A DNA stretch of 64,000 nucleotides from JBBSAT01 sp044223665 (GTDB lineage Bacteria; Myxococcota_A; Polyangia; Polyangiales; Sandaracinaceae), in assembly GCA_044223665.1 (NCBI GenBank), contig JBGALT010000010.1, positions 31,786-95,785 of the forward strand. Reading direction: 5' to 3'. This document shows, piece after piece, positions 18,920-27,500 of the stretch. Below the pieces are notes generated by a model that saw only the letters and a program-made list of their open reading frames with translations, was not told the DNA's origin and did not search any database. A program made the translations under genes and the position numbers. The number at the start of each line of letters is the position of its first letter. Position 1 is the first letter of the stretch.

Positions 18920-20839
18920 TCACCTCGGCTCCACGATCAGGCGGCCTCGCATCTCGAGGTGCATCGCGTGGCAGAACCACGGGCAGTAGTACCAGTACAC
19001 ACCCGGGTGACCGGCTGTGAACGTGATGCTGTTCGTGTCCTGCGGGTTCACGACCATGCAGACGTCGTGGTTCGCCAGACAGAAGCCGTGGGAGATGTCC
19101 TCGACGTCGTCCTGGTTGGTGCAGATGATCTGGACCTCGTCACCGGTCTTCACGTTGATCGTCGTCATCGCGAAATTCGGTGCGCGACTCGTCATCCACA
19201 CGCGCACCTGACGGTCGCCTTTCCGGATCACGCGGCTATCGGTCATGATGTTGATCGAGTCTTCCGCGGCCCAACCGTCGTACATCTGGAAGCGCGCTGC
19301 TTGGCGGTTCTGGATGCTGACCGGGTGGAAGAGATCGGTGCGGACGATCACCGCGTCGTGGGGCTCCGAGTAGGTCGGGCCATCGTGCACGAGGCGCATC
19401 GTCTCGCCGCGGATGTCGATCAGCTGGTCGTTCTCTGGCTTGAGCGGACCGACGTTCAAGAATCGATCCTTGCTGAACTTGCAGAGCGCCACGAGCCAGT
19501 TGCCGTCCGCCTCGCGCGTCTCGCTCATCGACGCGTTGGTGTGACCGACCTGGTAGTGAACGTCGATGCGATCGAGGATCGGATCCACGTCCTGCGCGCC
19601 ACCGTATGCCTGAATGGCTCGTTCGATGCTCCACTTGGTGATGTTCGAGTCGATGAAGATGGACGTGTAGGCGTTGCCGCGACCATCGAACGCCGTGTGG
19701 AGCGGCCCGAGGCCGAGCTCGGGCTCGGCGACGACGCAGTCCCGTGCCTCGCGCGTCCCGGCGAAGGCCTCGGCGATGCGCGTGATGTCGATGACGCTCG
19801 CGGTCGGCGAGAGCTTGCCGGACACGACCGCGTAGTGGCCGGTCGGATCGACGTTCACGCCGTGCGGGCTCTTGGGAACCGGGATCCGCAGCACGAAGCG
19901 GCTGCCCGCATCGCCGCGCGCGTCGAGCACCGGAACCGTGGAATCGCCGAGGTGGATCACGCCCGTCCCAGCGGCCACGGCGGCTTGGATGTTCGCGAGG
20001 TTGAAGACGTAGAGATAGTCGCGCTCGGCGCTCATCATCTCTTCGAGCGTCACGCCTTGCTCGGAGTTGTAGCAGGTGGCGAACGAGTAGTTGCCCTCGT
20101 AGTCGGTCGCGCAGAGGTCCATGTTCCCCTCCACGATGACCTGCCACTGCACCTCCATCGTCTCGCCGTCGATCGCCGTGTGGAGCGCGCCGTAGCGATG
20201 CGGATCATCCATGTCGCGACCGTCGTTCGGAAGCGGCGTGTGGAACTCGCTGTTGCAGAACACGAGGCCCGTGCGGTTGCGCTGCGGGAAGATGCCGTGC
20301 GTCCCTTGCGCCCACGGGATCTGCGTGACGGCGTCGACCTCCATCACGTCGCATCGAATGCGCGCGAGGCGACCGGACGACTTGTCGTTCACGTAGATGA
20401 ACCGGCCGTCGTACGTGCCGCCGTTGTAGGAGGGGTGCACGTGATGCGTGTCGCCACTCATGCGACCGCCGAGCACTTGCTTGGACCAGTCCGTCGCGCC
20501 ATGGCCGGTCGCCGAGTCGCGATTGAACACGGCGATCCGCTTGAGCTCGCGCATCGAGGGCACCCCGAGCACGCGAACCTCGCCCGACTGACCGCCGCTC
20601 CAGAATCCGTAGTACGAGTCCAGCTGGCCAGGCGCGACGGTATCGCTTGCCTCGGTGCTGGCGGTCGAACCCGCCGGTGCCTCCGGCGCCGTCGTCGACG
20701 CTGGGGCCGCCGTCTCGCTTCCGCAGCCGATCGCCGTCGCCGCTCCGAGCAAGCCGCTCGCCGCGAGGAACTTGCGGCGGCCGGAACGCAGCGACTCCGC
20801 CGTCTCCTCGACTTCGCCCTTCTTCTTGTCGTCGCCCAT
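18920..20839 (-). CDS. nosZ: Nitrous oxide reductase NosZ, Tat-type with lipobox
   Basis: Length 639 residues. The ATG at 20839 has GGAAGGGA upstream. It reduces N2O to N2. The signal has a Tat motif, GRRKFLAASG, then a lipobox AIGC and an Ala/Thr/Pro linker of about 35 residues. The N-terminal propeller carries His candidates for CuZ: DTHHVHPS (about residue 130), ALHTA, SPHGV, GPLHTAF, VGHTN and SEPHDAV. The C-terminal cupredoxin holds the CuA site: ISHGF, then CPWFCHAMHLEM (about 618-630). The CxWFCHALHxEM form and the Tat signal match clade I NosZ. An FNR-like box lies 64 nt before the start. Confidence 0.95.
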   Translation of the reverse strand: MGDDKKKGEVEETAESLRSGRRKFLAASGLLGAATAIGCGSETAAPASTTAPEAPAGSTASTEASDTVAPGQLDSYYGFWSGGQSGEVRVLGVPSMRELKRIAVFNRDSATGHGATDWSKQVLGGRMSGDTHHVHPSYNGGTYDGRFIYVNDKSSGRLARIRCDVMEVDAVTQIPWAQGTHGIFPQRNRTGLVFCNSEFHTPLPNDGRDMDDPHRYGALHTAIDGETMEVQWQVIVEGNMDLCATDYEGNYSFATCYNSEQGVTLEEMMSAERDYLYVFNLANIQAAVAAGTGVIHLGDSTVPVLDARGDAGSRFVLRIPVPKSPHGVNVDPTGHYAVVSGKLSPTASVIDITRIAEAFAGTREARDCVVAEPELGLGPLHTAFDGRGNAYTSIFIDSNITKWSIERAIQAYGGAQDVDPILDRIDVHYQVGHTNASMSETREADGNWLVALCKFSKDRFLNVGPLKPENDQLIDIRGETMRLVHDGPTYSEPHDAVIVRTDLFHPVSIQNRQAARFQMYDGWAAEDSINIMTDSRVIRKGDRQVRVWMTSRAPNFAMTTINVKTGDEVQIICTNQDDVEDISHGFCLANHDVCMVVNPQDTNSITFTAGHPGVYWYYCPWFCHAMHLEMRGRLIVEPR

Positions 20840-20903
20840 GAGTCCCTTCCTTGCCTGCGTCAATCCGCCGCAGCTCAAGTGCGCACGCATTCCGGCGGCG
20901 ACA

Positions 20904-20915
20904 TGATCTGGATCA
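20904..20915. promoter_or_regulatory. FNR/DNR-like box upstream of nosZ
   Basis: TGATCTGGATCA is a perfect TGAT-N4-ATCA palindrome, the core of FNR/DNR/NnrR sites, within CATGAYCTGGATCA. It ends 64 nt before the nosZ ATG, leaving room for a leader with a good Shine-Dalgarno. It lies 13 nt from the hairpin of the adjacent structured repeat. Confidence 0.78.
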
Positions 20916-20922
20916 GGCGTCA

Positions 20923-21087
20923 CACGCCGCGGGCGAAGCCCGCCGCCCAACGACATCGGCGCCGCAGCGCGGCGCGCTGTCTCGGAAGCACGGGGTGGCG
21001 ATCGAAGGCTGCCGCAGCTCTGCGCGCGCACGACGCGCGGGGCGCCCACCACGATCGTCCCAATCGTCGCGTCACGCGACGATTCTG
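20923..21087 (-). repeat. Structured repeat, copy B (upstream of nosZ)
   Basis: About 165 bp. Hairpins: GCGGGC-GAA-GCCCGC (20929-20943), GCGCCGC/GCGGCGC, and a perfect 10-bp stem AATCGTCGCG-TCA-CGCGACGATT (21062-21084). The core of about 60 bp (from CAACGACATCGGCGCCGCAG) is almost identical to copies A and C. It is followed directly by copy C in tandem. Confidence 0.78.
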
Positions 21088-21935
21088 GACGTAGAGGAAC
21101 AGCGCGGGCGTAGCCCGCAGCCCAACGACATCGGCGCCGCAGCGCGGCGCGCGGTCTCGGAAGCACGCCGTGGCGATCGAGCGCTGCCGCAGCTCGGCTG
21201 GCGCACGACGCGCGAGTCGCCAACCAGCATCGTCCCGAGTGCCGGCGCGTCGCTCGTCAACACCGCATCGCTCTGTGCGACCGCCGCGCCGACGAGCGCG
21301 GCGCCCAGCGCGCCTGCATCCTCCGGGTCGACGTTCCCGACCGGCACGCGCGGCGAGTCGTAGAGGCTCAGGTGGATCGTCCGCGGCCCCGTCGTAGTGA
21401 GATCGAAACGGACGGCCGGCACGACGTGAGCCGCACGGACGGCATCCGTCAGCGCTCCGAGCTCCGCGCCTCCGCGCGCATGTGCGCGCGCACGCAAGGT
21501 CCACGCGGGCTCCGCCTCGCCCGACTCTGGCCCGAGGTTCACGTGGAGGCCGCAGTACGTGCCTGGCGGGGGCGTGAGGACACCCACGATCGTCTCGCCC
21601 TCGGTCAGGGGCACCCGAAACGGTCCGCGCACGACCCGGCCCGCGCTCGTGTGATCGTGTGCGAGGGCCGCTGCCACGAAGGGTAGGCCCCAGGCCGCCG
21701 CGTGGACCTGGGACGGGCTCGCCGCGCACGGCAAGAGCGTCACGTCGCGGATCGTGATCTCGCCCGCGTCGAGCGCGAGCGGGTCGCCCCCAGGCAGCTC
21801 CACCTCGGACGCGCCGCCCATCGGCGAGGGGGCCACCCGTAGCTCCACGACGATGCCGTGCTCCACGCGGAGGCAAGCCGGAGAGAAGGCCGCGCCGATC
21901 GTGAGCAGCGTGGCCAGGGAGAACATGCGGCTCAT
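21072..21935 (-). CDS. Nos-island lipoprotein of unknown function
   Basis: Length 287 residues as read. The ATG at 21935 overlaps the OMP gene stop (ATGA). The signal ends in lipobox PAC. The mature part has an N-terminal beta-rich region (IVVELRVAPSPMGG), a His pair (ALAHDHTSAG), PPPGTYCGLHVNLGP and a central helical stretch. The last 40 residues or so come from the structured repeat and are probably not ancestral. It is paired with a predicted outer-membrane protein under an FNR-like box just before nosZ. A copper- or electron-related role is possible but nothing in the sequence proves it. Confidence 0.65.
   Translation of the reverse strand: MSRMFSLATLLTIGAAFSPACLRVEHGIVVELRVAPSPMGGASEVELPGGDPLALDAGEITIRDVTLLPCAASPSQVHAAAWGLPFVAAALAHDHTSAGRVVRGPFRVPLTEGETIVGVLTPPPGTYCGLHVNLGPESGEAEPAWTLRARAHARGGAELGALTDAVRAAHVVPAVRFDLTTTGPRTIHLSLYDSPRVPVGNVDPEDAGALGAALVGAAVAQSDAVLTSDAPALGTMLVGDSRVVRQPSCGSARSPRRASETARRAAAPMSLGCGLRPRCSSTSRIVA
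21101..21240 (-). repeat. Structured repeat, copy C (tail of the lipoprotein gene)
   Basis: Same core as copies A and B. Hairpin GCGGGC-GTA-GCCCGC at 21104-21118; the loop differs in each copy while the stem is constant. The third hairpin is missing because this end merges with the coding sequence of the nos-island lipoprotein, whose frame ends within copies C and B. Confidence 0.72.
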
Positions 21936-22794
21936 GGAGACAGGTCTCCGATGACGGCGGCGAGGACCGTGGCGCCGAGGTCGTGCGCGCCGTGCAAGAG
22001 CTGGAGGAACGGAACGCGGGTGCCTGCCGTGAGCATCACCTCGCCCGTGGGCGCCCACACGACGTCACCCCCGATGCGCGCGGAGAAGCCCCCGGTATCG
22101 GCCATCGGAGCGCCGGCCATCGTGCCGGGGACTTCCAAGCGCGCGTCGGGCCCGAGCCGGATCGCGAGCTGAGGGAGCGGCTGCCACTGCACGGAGATCC
22201 CGAGGTCGAGCGACGGCCCGAGGCGCATCGGAGCCCGGTGCCGAACACCGACCACTCGCCGTCTCGGTGCGCGTACCACGCGCCGAGAGAAGGATCGGCC
22301 GACCCGCTGCTGATCATCGCCGGCATCGAGGGCGCGCTTCCGTCCGGCGCGCGGACGTCGGGGAGGAGCGGGATGTCGACCCCGAGGCTCACGCCCAGCG
22401 CATCGCGCGGCGCGAGCGTGCGATCGCGGAGCAGCGTGAAACGGGCGCGAATCTCCGGGTCCGAGAGCCCGACGTGATCTTCCACGGCGAGGTTGGTGTG
22501 GACGACGGTCCGGACCACGACGGGGGCGACCGCGGAGATCACGAGCCAGTCGGTCGGCGACCAGGCGAGGCTCGGCTCGAGGCGCGCGTCGAGCACGTCC
22601 GCGCGATCGACGCCGCTCGTGCCGTATCCTTCGGTGTACCAGCGCAGCTCGGCACCGATCCGCAGACGTCCCGCGTACGTAGCGCCCCAGCTCGTCCCGC
22701 TCAGCGTCGGATCGCCGCTCTGGCAGGGACATGCGAGGGCGAGGTCGAGCGGCAGGACCGCCCACACCACCAGCGTCGCCGTCAGCAAGCGCAC
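21932..22794 (-). pseudogene. Predicted outer-membrane beta-barrel protein, apparent frameshift
   Basis: The GTG at 22794 starts a signal peptide ending LALA-CPC. The first frame runs to about 22230 (WYTEGYGTSGVDRADVLDARLEPSLAW, alternating beta strands, then GEWSVFGTG). The protein clearly continues in another frame from MRLGPSLDLGISVQWQPL to AAVIGDLSP and the stop at 21932. Adding one base near 22230 would give a single beta-barrel of about 287 residues. It is either a recent frameshift or a sequence error. It has an FNR-like box 34 nt upstream and overlaps the lipoprotein gene. It resembles small uncharacterised outer-membrane transporters. Confidence 0.6.
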
Positions 22795-22828
22795 GTTCGG
22801 TGGCTACGCCCCCTCGCCGGCCTGCCCA

Positions 22829-22840
22829 TGATCTGGATCA
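22829..22840. promoter_or_regulatory. FNR/DNR-like box upstream of the OMP gene
   Basis: TGATCTGGATCA, identical to the nosZ site, within CATGAYCTGGATCA. It ends 34 nt before the GTG start of the outer-membrane protein gene. No Shine-Dalgarno is seen next to that GTG; the nearest purine run is about 20 nt away. Confidence 0.75.
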
Positions 22841-22976
22841 GTCGCGGACCACCGCGCGAGCGTGGGTCCGAACCGGGAAGGAGGCGGATCGGAGCCGGCC
22901 GCCGCACCGAGGCGTGACACGACCTCGGCGAGCCACGCGCCCCGGGGCTCGGGCCGCGCCAGCGCCAGGGTCGGCG

Positions 22977-23705
22977 TCAACGGCCACGCCCGAGCGCGCG
23001 TCGCAGAGCGTCCACCGAGGGAATCACGGTCGCGTCGGTCTCGAGAGCCAAGAGCCCCTGGCGACGCCACGCGCTGAGGCAGCGGATGACCGTCTCGACA
23101 CGCGCGTCCACGTAGCTCGCCACTTGGTCGCGGCTCAGTGCGAGCGGGATCGCGATGACGCCACCTTCGCGCTCGTCGCCGAATCGCTCCGCGAGGTCGA
23201 TCAGGAACGTACCGATCCGATCCGGGACCGGGCCCGCCGTGAGCACGTCGACCTTCGCGTGGAGCAACCGCGCGTGATCGAGCAGCGCGTGAAGCAGCGC
23301 GTTCGCGAGCACGGGGTCGCGCGCGGTGCGCTCGAGAATCGGCCCTGCGGGCACCTGGAGCACCTCGAGGTCCGGCGTCGTGGCGAAAGAGTCGGCGATG
23401 AAACGCGCACGTTCGAGCGCGACCGGCACCGCGGGGCACTCTCCCGGCCCGAAGAACGCAATCAGCGTCGGCTCGTGCGACGCGGTCGCGCGCCGGAGCT
23501 CGAGGACGCCACGGAGGACCTGGTAGAAGTGCTCGGCGGGCTGCCCGCGGGACCAGAACCGCTCCCCGCGCTTGAGGCGGTGAATCGACGCGCCTAGCGA
23601 CACCTCCCGTACGAACGAATCCTCGCAGCCGCGCAGGAGGCGCATCGCCTTCACGCGGCGAGCCAGCTGCTCGCGATGCGTCTGGGACCGCGCGTCCTCG
23701 GTCAC
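22977..23705 (-). CDS. CRP/FNR-family regulator of the nos island
   Basis: Length 242 residues. The GTG at 23705 overlaps the RIC stop (GTGA) and has GGAGG 6 nt upstream. Residues of about 20-150 are a cyclic-nucleotide-binding-like sensor domain, with a long helix after it. The C-terminal winged helix has LSRDQVASYVDARVETVIRC. The recognition helix keeps Glu and Arg of FNR (VETxxR) but has Ile where FNR has Ser. There is no N-terminal four-Cys cluster, so it is not an oxygen-sensing FNR. Context and motif suggest a DNR/NnrR-like NO-responsive activator. Confidence 0.82.
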   Translation of the reverse strand: MTEDARSQTHREQLARRVKAMRLLRGCEDSFVREVSLGASIHRLKRGERFWSRGQPAEHFYQVLRGVLELRRATASHEPTLIAFFGPGECPAVPVALERARFIADSFATTPDLEVLQVPAGPILERTARDPVLANALLHALLDHARLLHAKVDVLTAGPVPDRIGTFLIDLAERFGDEREGGVIAIPLALSRDQVASYVDARVETVIRCLSAWRRQGLLALETDATVIPSVDALRRALGRGR

Positions 23706-24442
23706 GCGTGCCTCCGATCTCCGGCTCCGCCCTTCTTCCACAGCCCGAGCGCGCGCGGGAACACGATCTCGTTCTCGATCCACGCGTGGTGCCGGAAGTC
23801 GGCATCCAGCTCGAGCAGGCCATCGTAGAGTGCACACCAGCTCGGGCATGCCTCGGGAGGCGACCGGAAGTTGTCGGTCATGCGGGCGATCTGCGCGAGC
23901 AGCCCCACCGCGTACCCGTGCTCCGCTCGCATCACCGCGATCGTCGGTGCTGGCGACGGGAACGGGGCCCACGCGCCACCGTCCAACGCGCGGATCATGG
24001 TGAAGAGTACGCGCTCTTCCTTCTTCATGTGCGCGTCGAGCTCGTCGAAGAGGACGGCGAGCGTGCGCTCGAGGTTGCGGAGCTCCTCGTGCGCATCGCC
24101 ATGGCGCGCCGCCACCTTCGCCGCGAGCCCACACAGGCGCTGCCCTTCGCTCTTCGTGAAGCCATGGTGCGCGCACTCGACGTGCGTAACGACCTCCGAG
24201 AGCGCCATCGACTCGAATCGGTGGACGTCGAGCGCTCGTGCGACTGCCGATGCCTCCGCCTGCGCGACGTCGGCGCAGATCTGGCTCACCGTGACGCCAG
24301 CCGATGCGCAGGCGTCACCGAGGAGCCGGCCCGCGCCGCAGCACCAATCGATGCGGTAGCGGTCGAGCACCACGACGGCCGTGGGGTGCGCGCGGAGCAG
24401 GTCCCGCACGAGCATCTCCGGCTCGAGGACGTCGGTGGCCAT
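23702..24442 (-). CDS. RIC-family iron-sulfur cluster repair di-iron protein
   Basis: Length 246 residues, from the ATG at 24442. The N-terminal ScdA/DUF542 domain has LDRYRIDWCCGAG; the Cys pair is the family hallmark. The rest is a hemerythrin-like four-helix bundle with His and Glu ligands spread over HVECAHHGFT, HGDAHEEL, HMKKEERVLF, EHGYAVGLL and HHAWIENEIVF. RIC proteins (YtfE, ScdA) repair iron-sulfur centres after NO and oxidative damage. It has an FNR-like box 34 nt upstream and is coupled to the CRP/FNR gene, consistent with nitrosative-stress control. Confidence 0.88.
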   Translation of the reverse strand: MATDVLEPEMLVRDLLRAHPTAVVVLDRYRIDWCCGAGRLLGDACASAGVTVSQICADVAQAEASAVARALDVHRFESMALSEVVTHVECAHHGFTKSEGQRLCGLAAKVAARHGDAHEELRNLERTLAVLFDELDAHMKKEERVLFTMIRALDGGAWAPFPSPAPTIAVMRAEHGYAVGLLAQIARMTDNFRSPPEACPSWCALYDGLLELDADFRHHAWIENEIVFPRALGLWKKGGAGDRRHA

Positions 24443-24476
24443 GGTCCCCCCATAACCGCGAAGGCGCGGCGGAGGG

Positions 24477-24488
24477 TGATCCAGGTCA
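24477..24488. promoter_or_regulatory. FNR/DNR-like box upstream of the RIC gene
   Basis: TGATCCAGGTCA (TGACCTGGATCA on the minus strand), within CATGAYCTGGATCA. It ends 34 nt before the ATG of the RIC gene. A TTAT at -13 to -10 from the ATG could be part of a -10 element if transcription begins at or near the start codon. Confidence 0.72.
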
Positions 24489-24550
24489 TGCGCCCGGCGT
24501 CGATCGCAGGCCGCGCGTGCGTTGGGGCACACGCGGCGTGCGGCAGAGCC

Positions 24551-27500
24551 TCATGGGATCGGCGCCGTGAGCAGACCCACCGGCGTGCACGCGTCGGTGC
24601 GCGTGGTGGACACGCTGACGGTGGTCGCGGCGGTGCACAGGACCCCCACGATGGAGACGTCCTCGCTGCTCTCCGTCGTGGAGGGCGGACCGAGGCAGTT
24701 CCACGCGCCCGGCGTGAAGGTGAATGCGCCCGGCTCCGAGACCTGCGCGCGAAAGCCCGAGAGGGAAATGCCGCCCATGAACGGCGCGCTCGTCACGAAG
24801 TGGATGGGGGCGAACGCGGCACCTCGGCTGGGCACGACGACCTCGATCTCGTAGATCTCGGACGGCCCGGTGATCTGCACGGTCTCGCGGTGCTCGCCGT
24901 GGTAGCCGCCGCGGACCTCGGCGGCCGAGGGGTGCGCGTCGCGCGGGATGGCACGCGAGGTGAGCGTCACCTGACGCGTCTGTCCGAGCGGGACCGTGCC
25001 CGACGCGGGCGTTGCGACGAGCCAGCTGCCTGGCTCGAGGTTCACGGTGAACCCCGCGGCCCCGGCGCCAGTGTTGTGCACGAGGAACGCGGCCGAGCCC
25101 GGCGTGCTGCCGCAGTCGGTCGGATCGAAAGTGACGACGGAGGGCGCGACCACGAGCTCGGCCGTCCCGACGCCCGTGGCCGTGAGCGTCACCGGCCCGG
25201 GGAGCGGCGCGCAGAGCGGGGTTCCCGCGACGGCCCTCGGGGTGATGGTGAAGCTGCGCGGACCGAGCGCGAGCGGGTGGAAGTACGCGGCGACGGCGAA
25301 CGGCGCGCTCTCTTGGACGAGCCAGAGCTCGCCCGGCATCCGCGCGCCGGCCAAGTCGAACTGGATCCGCGACGTGTCGGCGGAGATCGCTCCGTAACCG
25401 AGGCTCCCGTAGAGCGTGCTCCGTCCATCGGCCAGCACCGCGCCGAAGTCGACCGTATCCGCCTCGCGCACCACGTAGACGCCATCGACGGACGACGAGA
25501 GCGCCACGGTCTCTTGGCTGCTCCCGGCGTCCACCACCAGCGTCGCGCCGATGGGGCCCGGGATCGCATCGCCCACCGGACGCACGTAGACGGTGAGCTC
25601 GACGGACGAGCGCGAGGCCACGGTGCCCGTGGTCGGGGTCACGGAGAAGCCCGCGCCCGCCACGGCGGCGTCGAACGGGATCGCCCCCGGGCCTGCGTTG
25701 TAGAGGTAGACCGATCGCGGCGCGGGAGGCGCCCCGTGACACGGCACCGGGTCGAAGCTGATCTCGCTCACGCCGAGCCCCCACGCATCGGCGACGCCGA
25801 GACCCTGGAGCGTGACGTCGTGGATCGGGGCGCAACCATCCGAGACGAACGAGACCGCGTCCATGTAGAGGCCGACCGGGACGGTGCGCGGCATCGGCAC
25901 GCGGACGGTCGTCAGCGGGGGGACGGTGACCGTGCCGACGAGGCCGGTGCTCCCGTTCTCGTACGTCACGGTCCCTTCCGCGTTTCCGGCGTTGTACAAG
26001 GTCAAGACGTGCTCGACGGTCACGCCGACGGGAACCTCGTGGAGGTTCTCGCCGTACGCGAGCACCAACGCGTCCGAGCGCCGCGCGGAGAGCTCCACGC
26101 GGATGACGTCCTCCCCCGAGGCCATCGTGAGCATCCCCTCGTGCGCGACGAGCGAGCCGAGATTGGTCTCCTCGTATCCGACGTCGACGAACCACGTCTC
26201 GCCGGGGCCCATCGTGAACGAAGACGGGAGCGGCGCACCGTCGAGCGTGAGCGAGAAGCCTCCCTCCGCGACGGTGACGACCTCGCGCGCGCTCGTGGAC
26301 GTGTTGGTGATGGGCATCGCGACGGTCCCGAACGCGACGCCACACCCGACGCTCGGAAGATCCACGCGGCCCGGAGCGAGCAGCTCGCCGGGAGCGGGCG
26401 GCCTGTAGGCGATGCTGGGCGCGGACGTCGGGACGCTGCACGCGTCCGCGCTCGCGACCAAGAGCGTCGCCGCGCTCGTGCTCGACGAGGTGGTGACCGT
26501 CACGACCTGGACGCTGCCGGGATCCATCCGCACCGTGGTCGGGCTCACGGTGAAGGCCGGATCGACCGCGAACGACACGTCGGTGGCCTGCGTTCCCTCG
26601 TTGGTCAGGACGTACTGGGCCACCGGCGCGACGGGGGTCAGCGTCGTCGGCGCATCGCTCTGCCAGCGCAGCGCCGCGCCACCGGTCTGCTGGCGGACCT
26701 CGACGTGCCTCTCGACACTCCCGCCGGTGACGATGATCGTGTCGCCACGCGCGACCGGGACCGAGGGAAGCGCGCTCGCCGTGCGGCTGGGCGTGACCGT
26801 GATGTCGCGGGAGCTGCCGGGCGACAGGCTGAAGCTCGTCGGAGAGAGCGTGAACGCGCTGTCCGGGCCGAGCACGAGTGACGCGGTGACGCTGAGAGGG
26901 CCTGCGCCCGCGTTCGAGACCGTGAGCGTGCCGGACGGGCCGAGCGTGTTGCAGCCCACCTCGCCGAGCTCGACGTCGGGGCCGACGCGGAGATCGCCCG
27001 TGACGGCGTGGCCGACCAGGTTCTGCACGAGCGGGCCCGCGTCGCAGGTCGGTGCGGTGTGGCGGAACACGATCTGGCCGCGTTGCTCGCCGGCGGCGGT
27101 GGGGGCGTACGTGACGGTCCCCGAGAGCTCGGTGCCGAAGGGAACCGTGACCCGGCCGCCCGAGAGCCCGGGCAGCGAGAACGTGAACGCGGGATCGACG
27201 TTGGAGCTCACGTCGAAGCTCACGTCGGTGGTCCCGTCGTTGATGATGCGGAGCGTCGCGGTCGTGCTCGAGCCGAGCGCGCGGTCACCGAAGTCGCCGT
27301 AGGTGCCCGTCAGTCGGGCGGTCGTGCCGCCGAGCCCCGCCGACACGACGACGCGGGGGGAGCCTTCGAGGACGGCGGGCGCCGTGGGCAAGAGGTCGAC
27401 CTCGGCAGTCACGCCGCCGAATCGCCACTCGGCCCCAGGCGGTTGCTCGATCGAGAGGGTGAGCACCGTGCTCTCGCCCGGATCGAGCACGCCGGCCGCG

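Noticed and set aside
23708..26881. A plus-strand frame open for over 1000 codons
   Set aside because: Antisense to the RIC and Ig-repeat lipoprotein genes; composition is Arg/Gly/His-rich with no recognisable domain.
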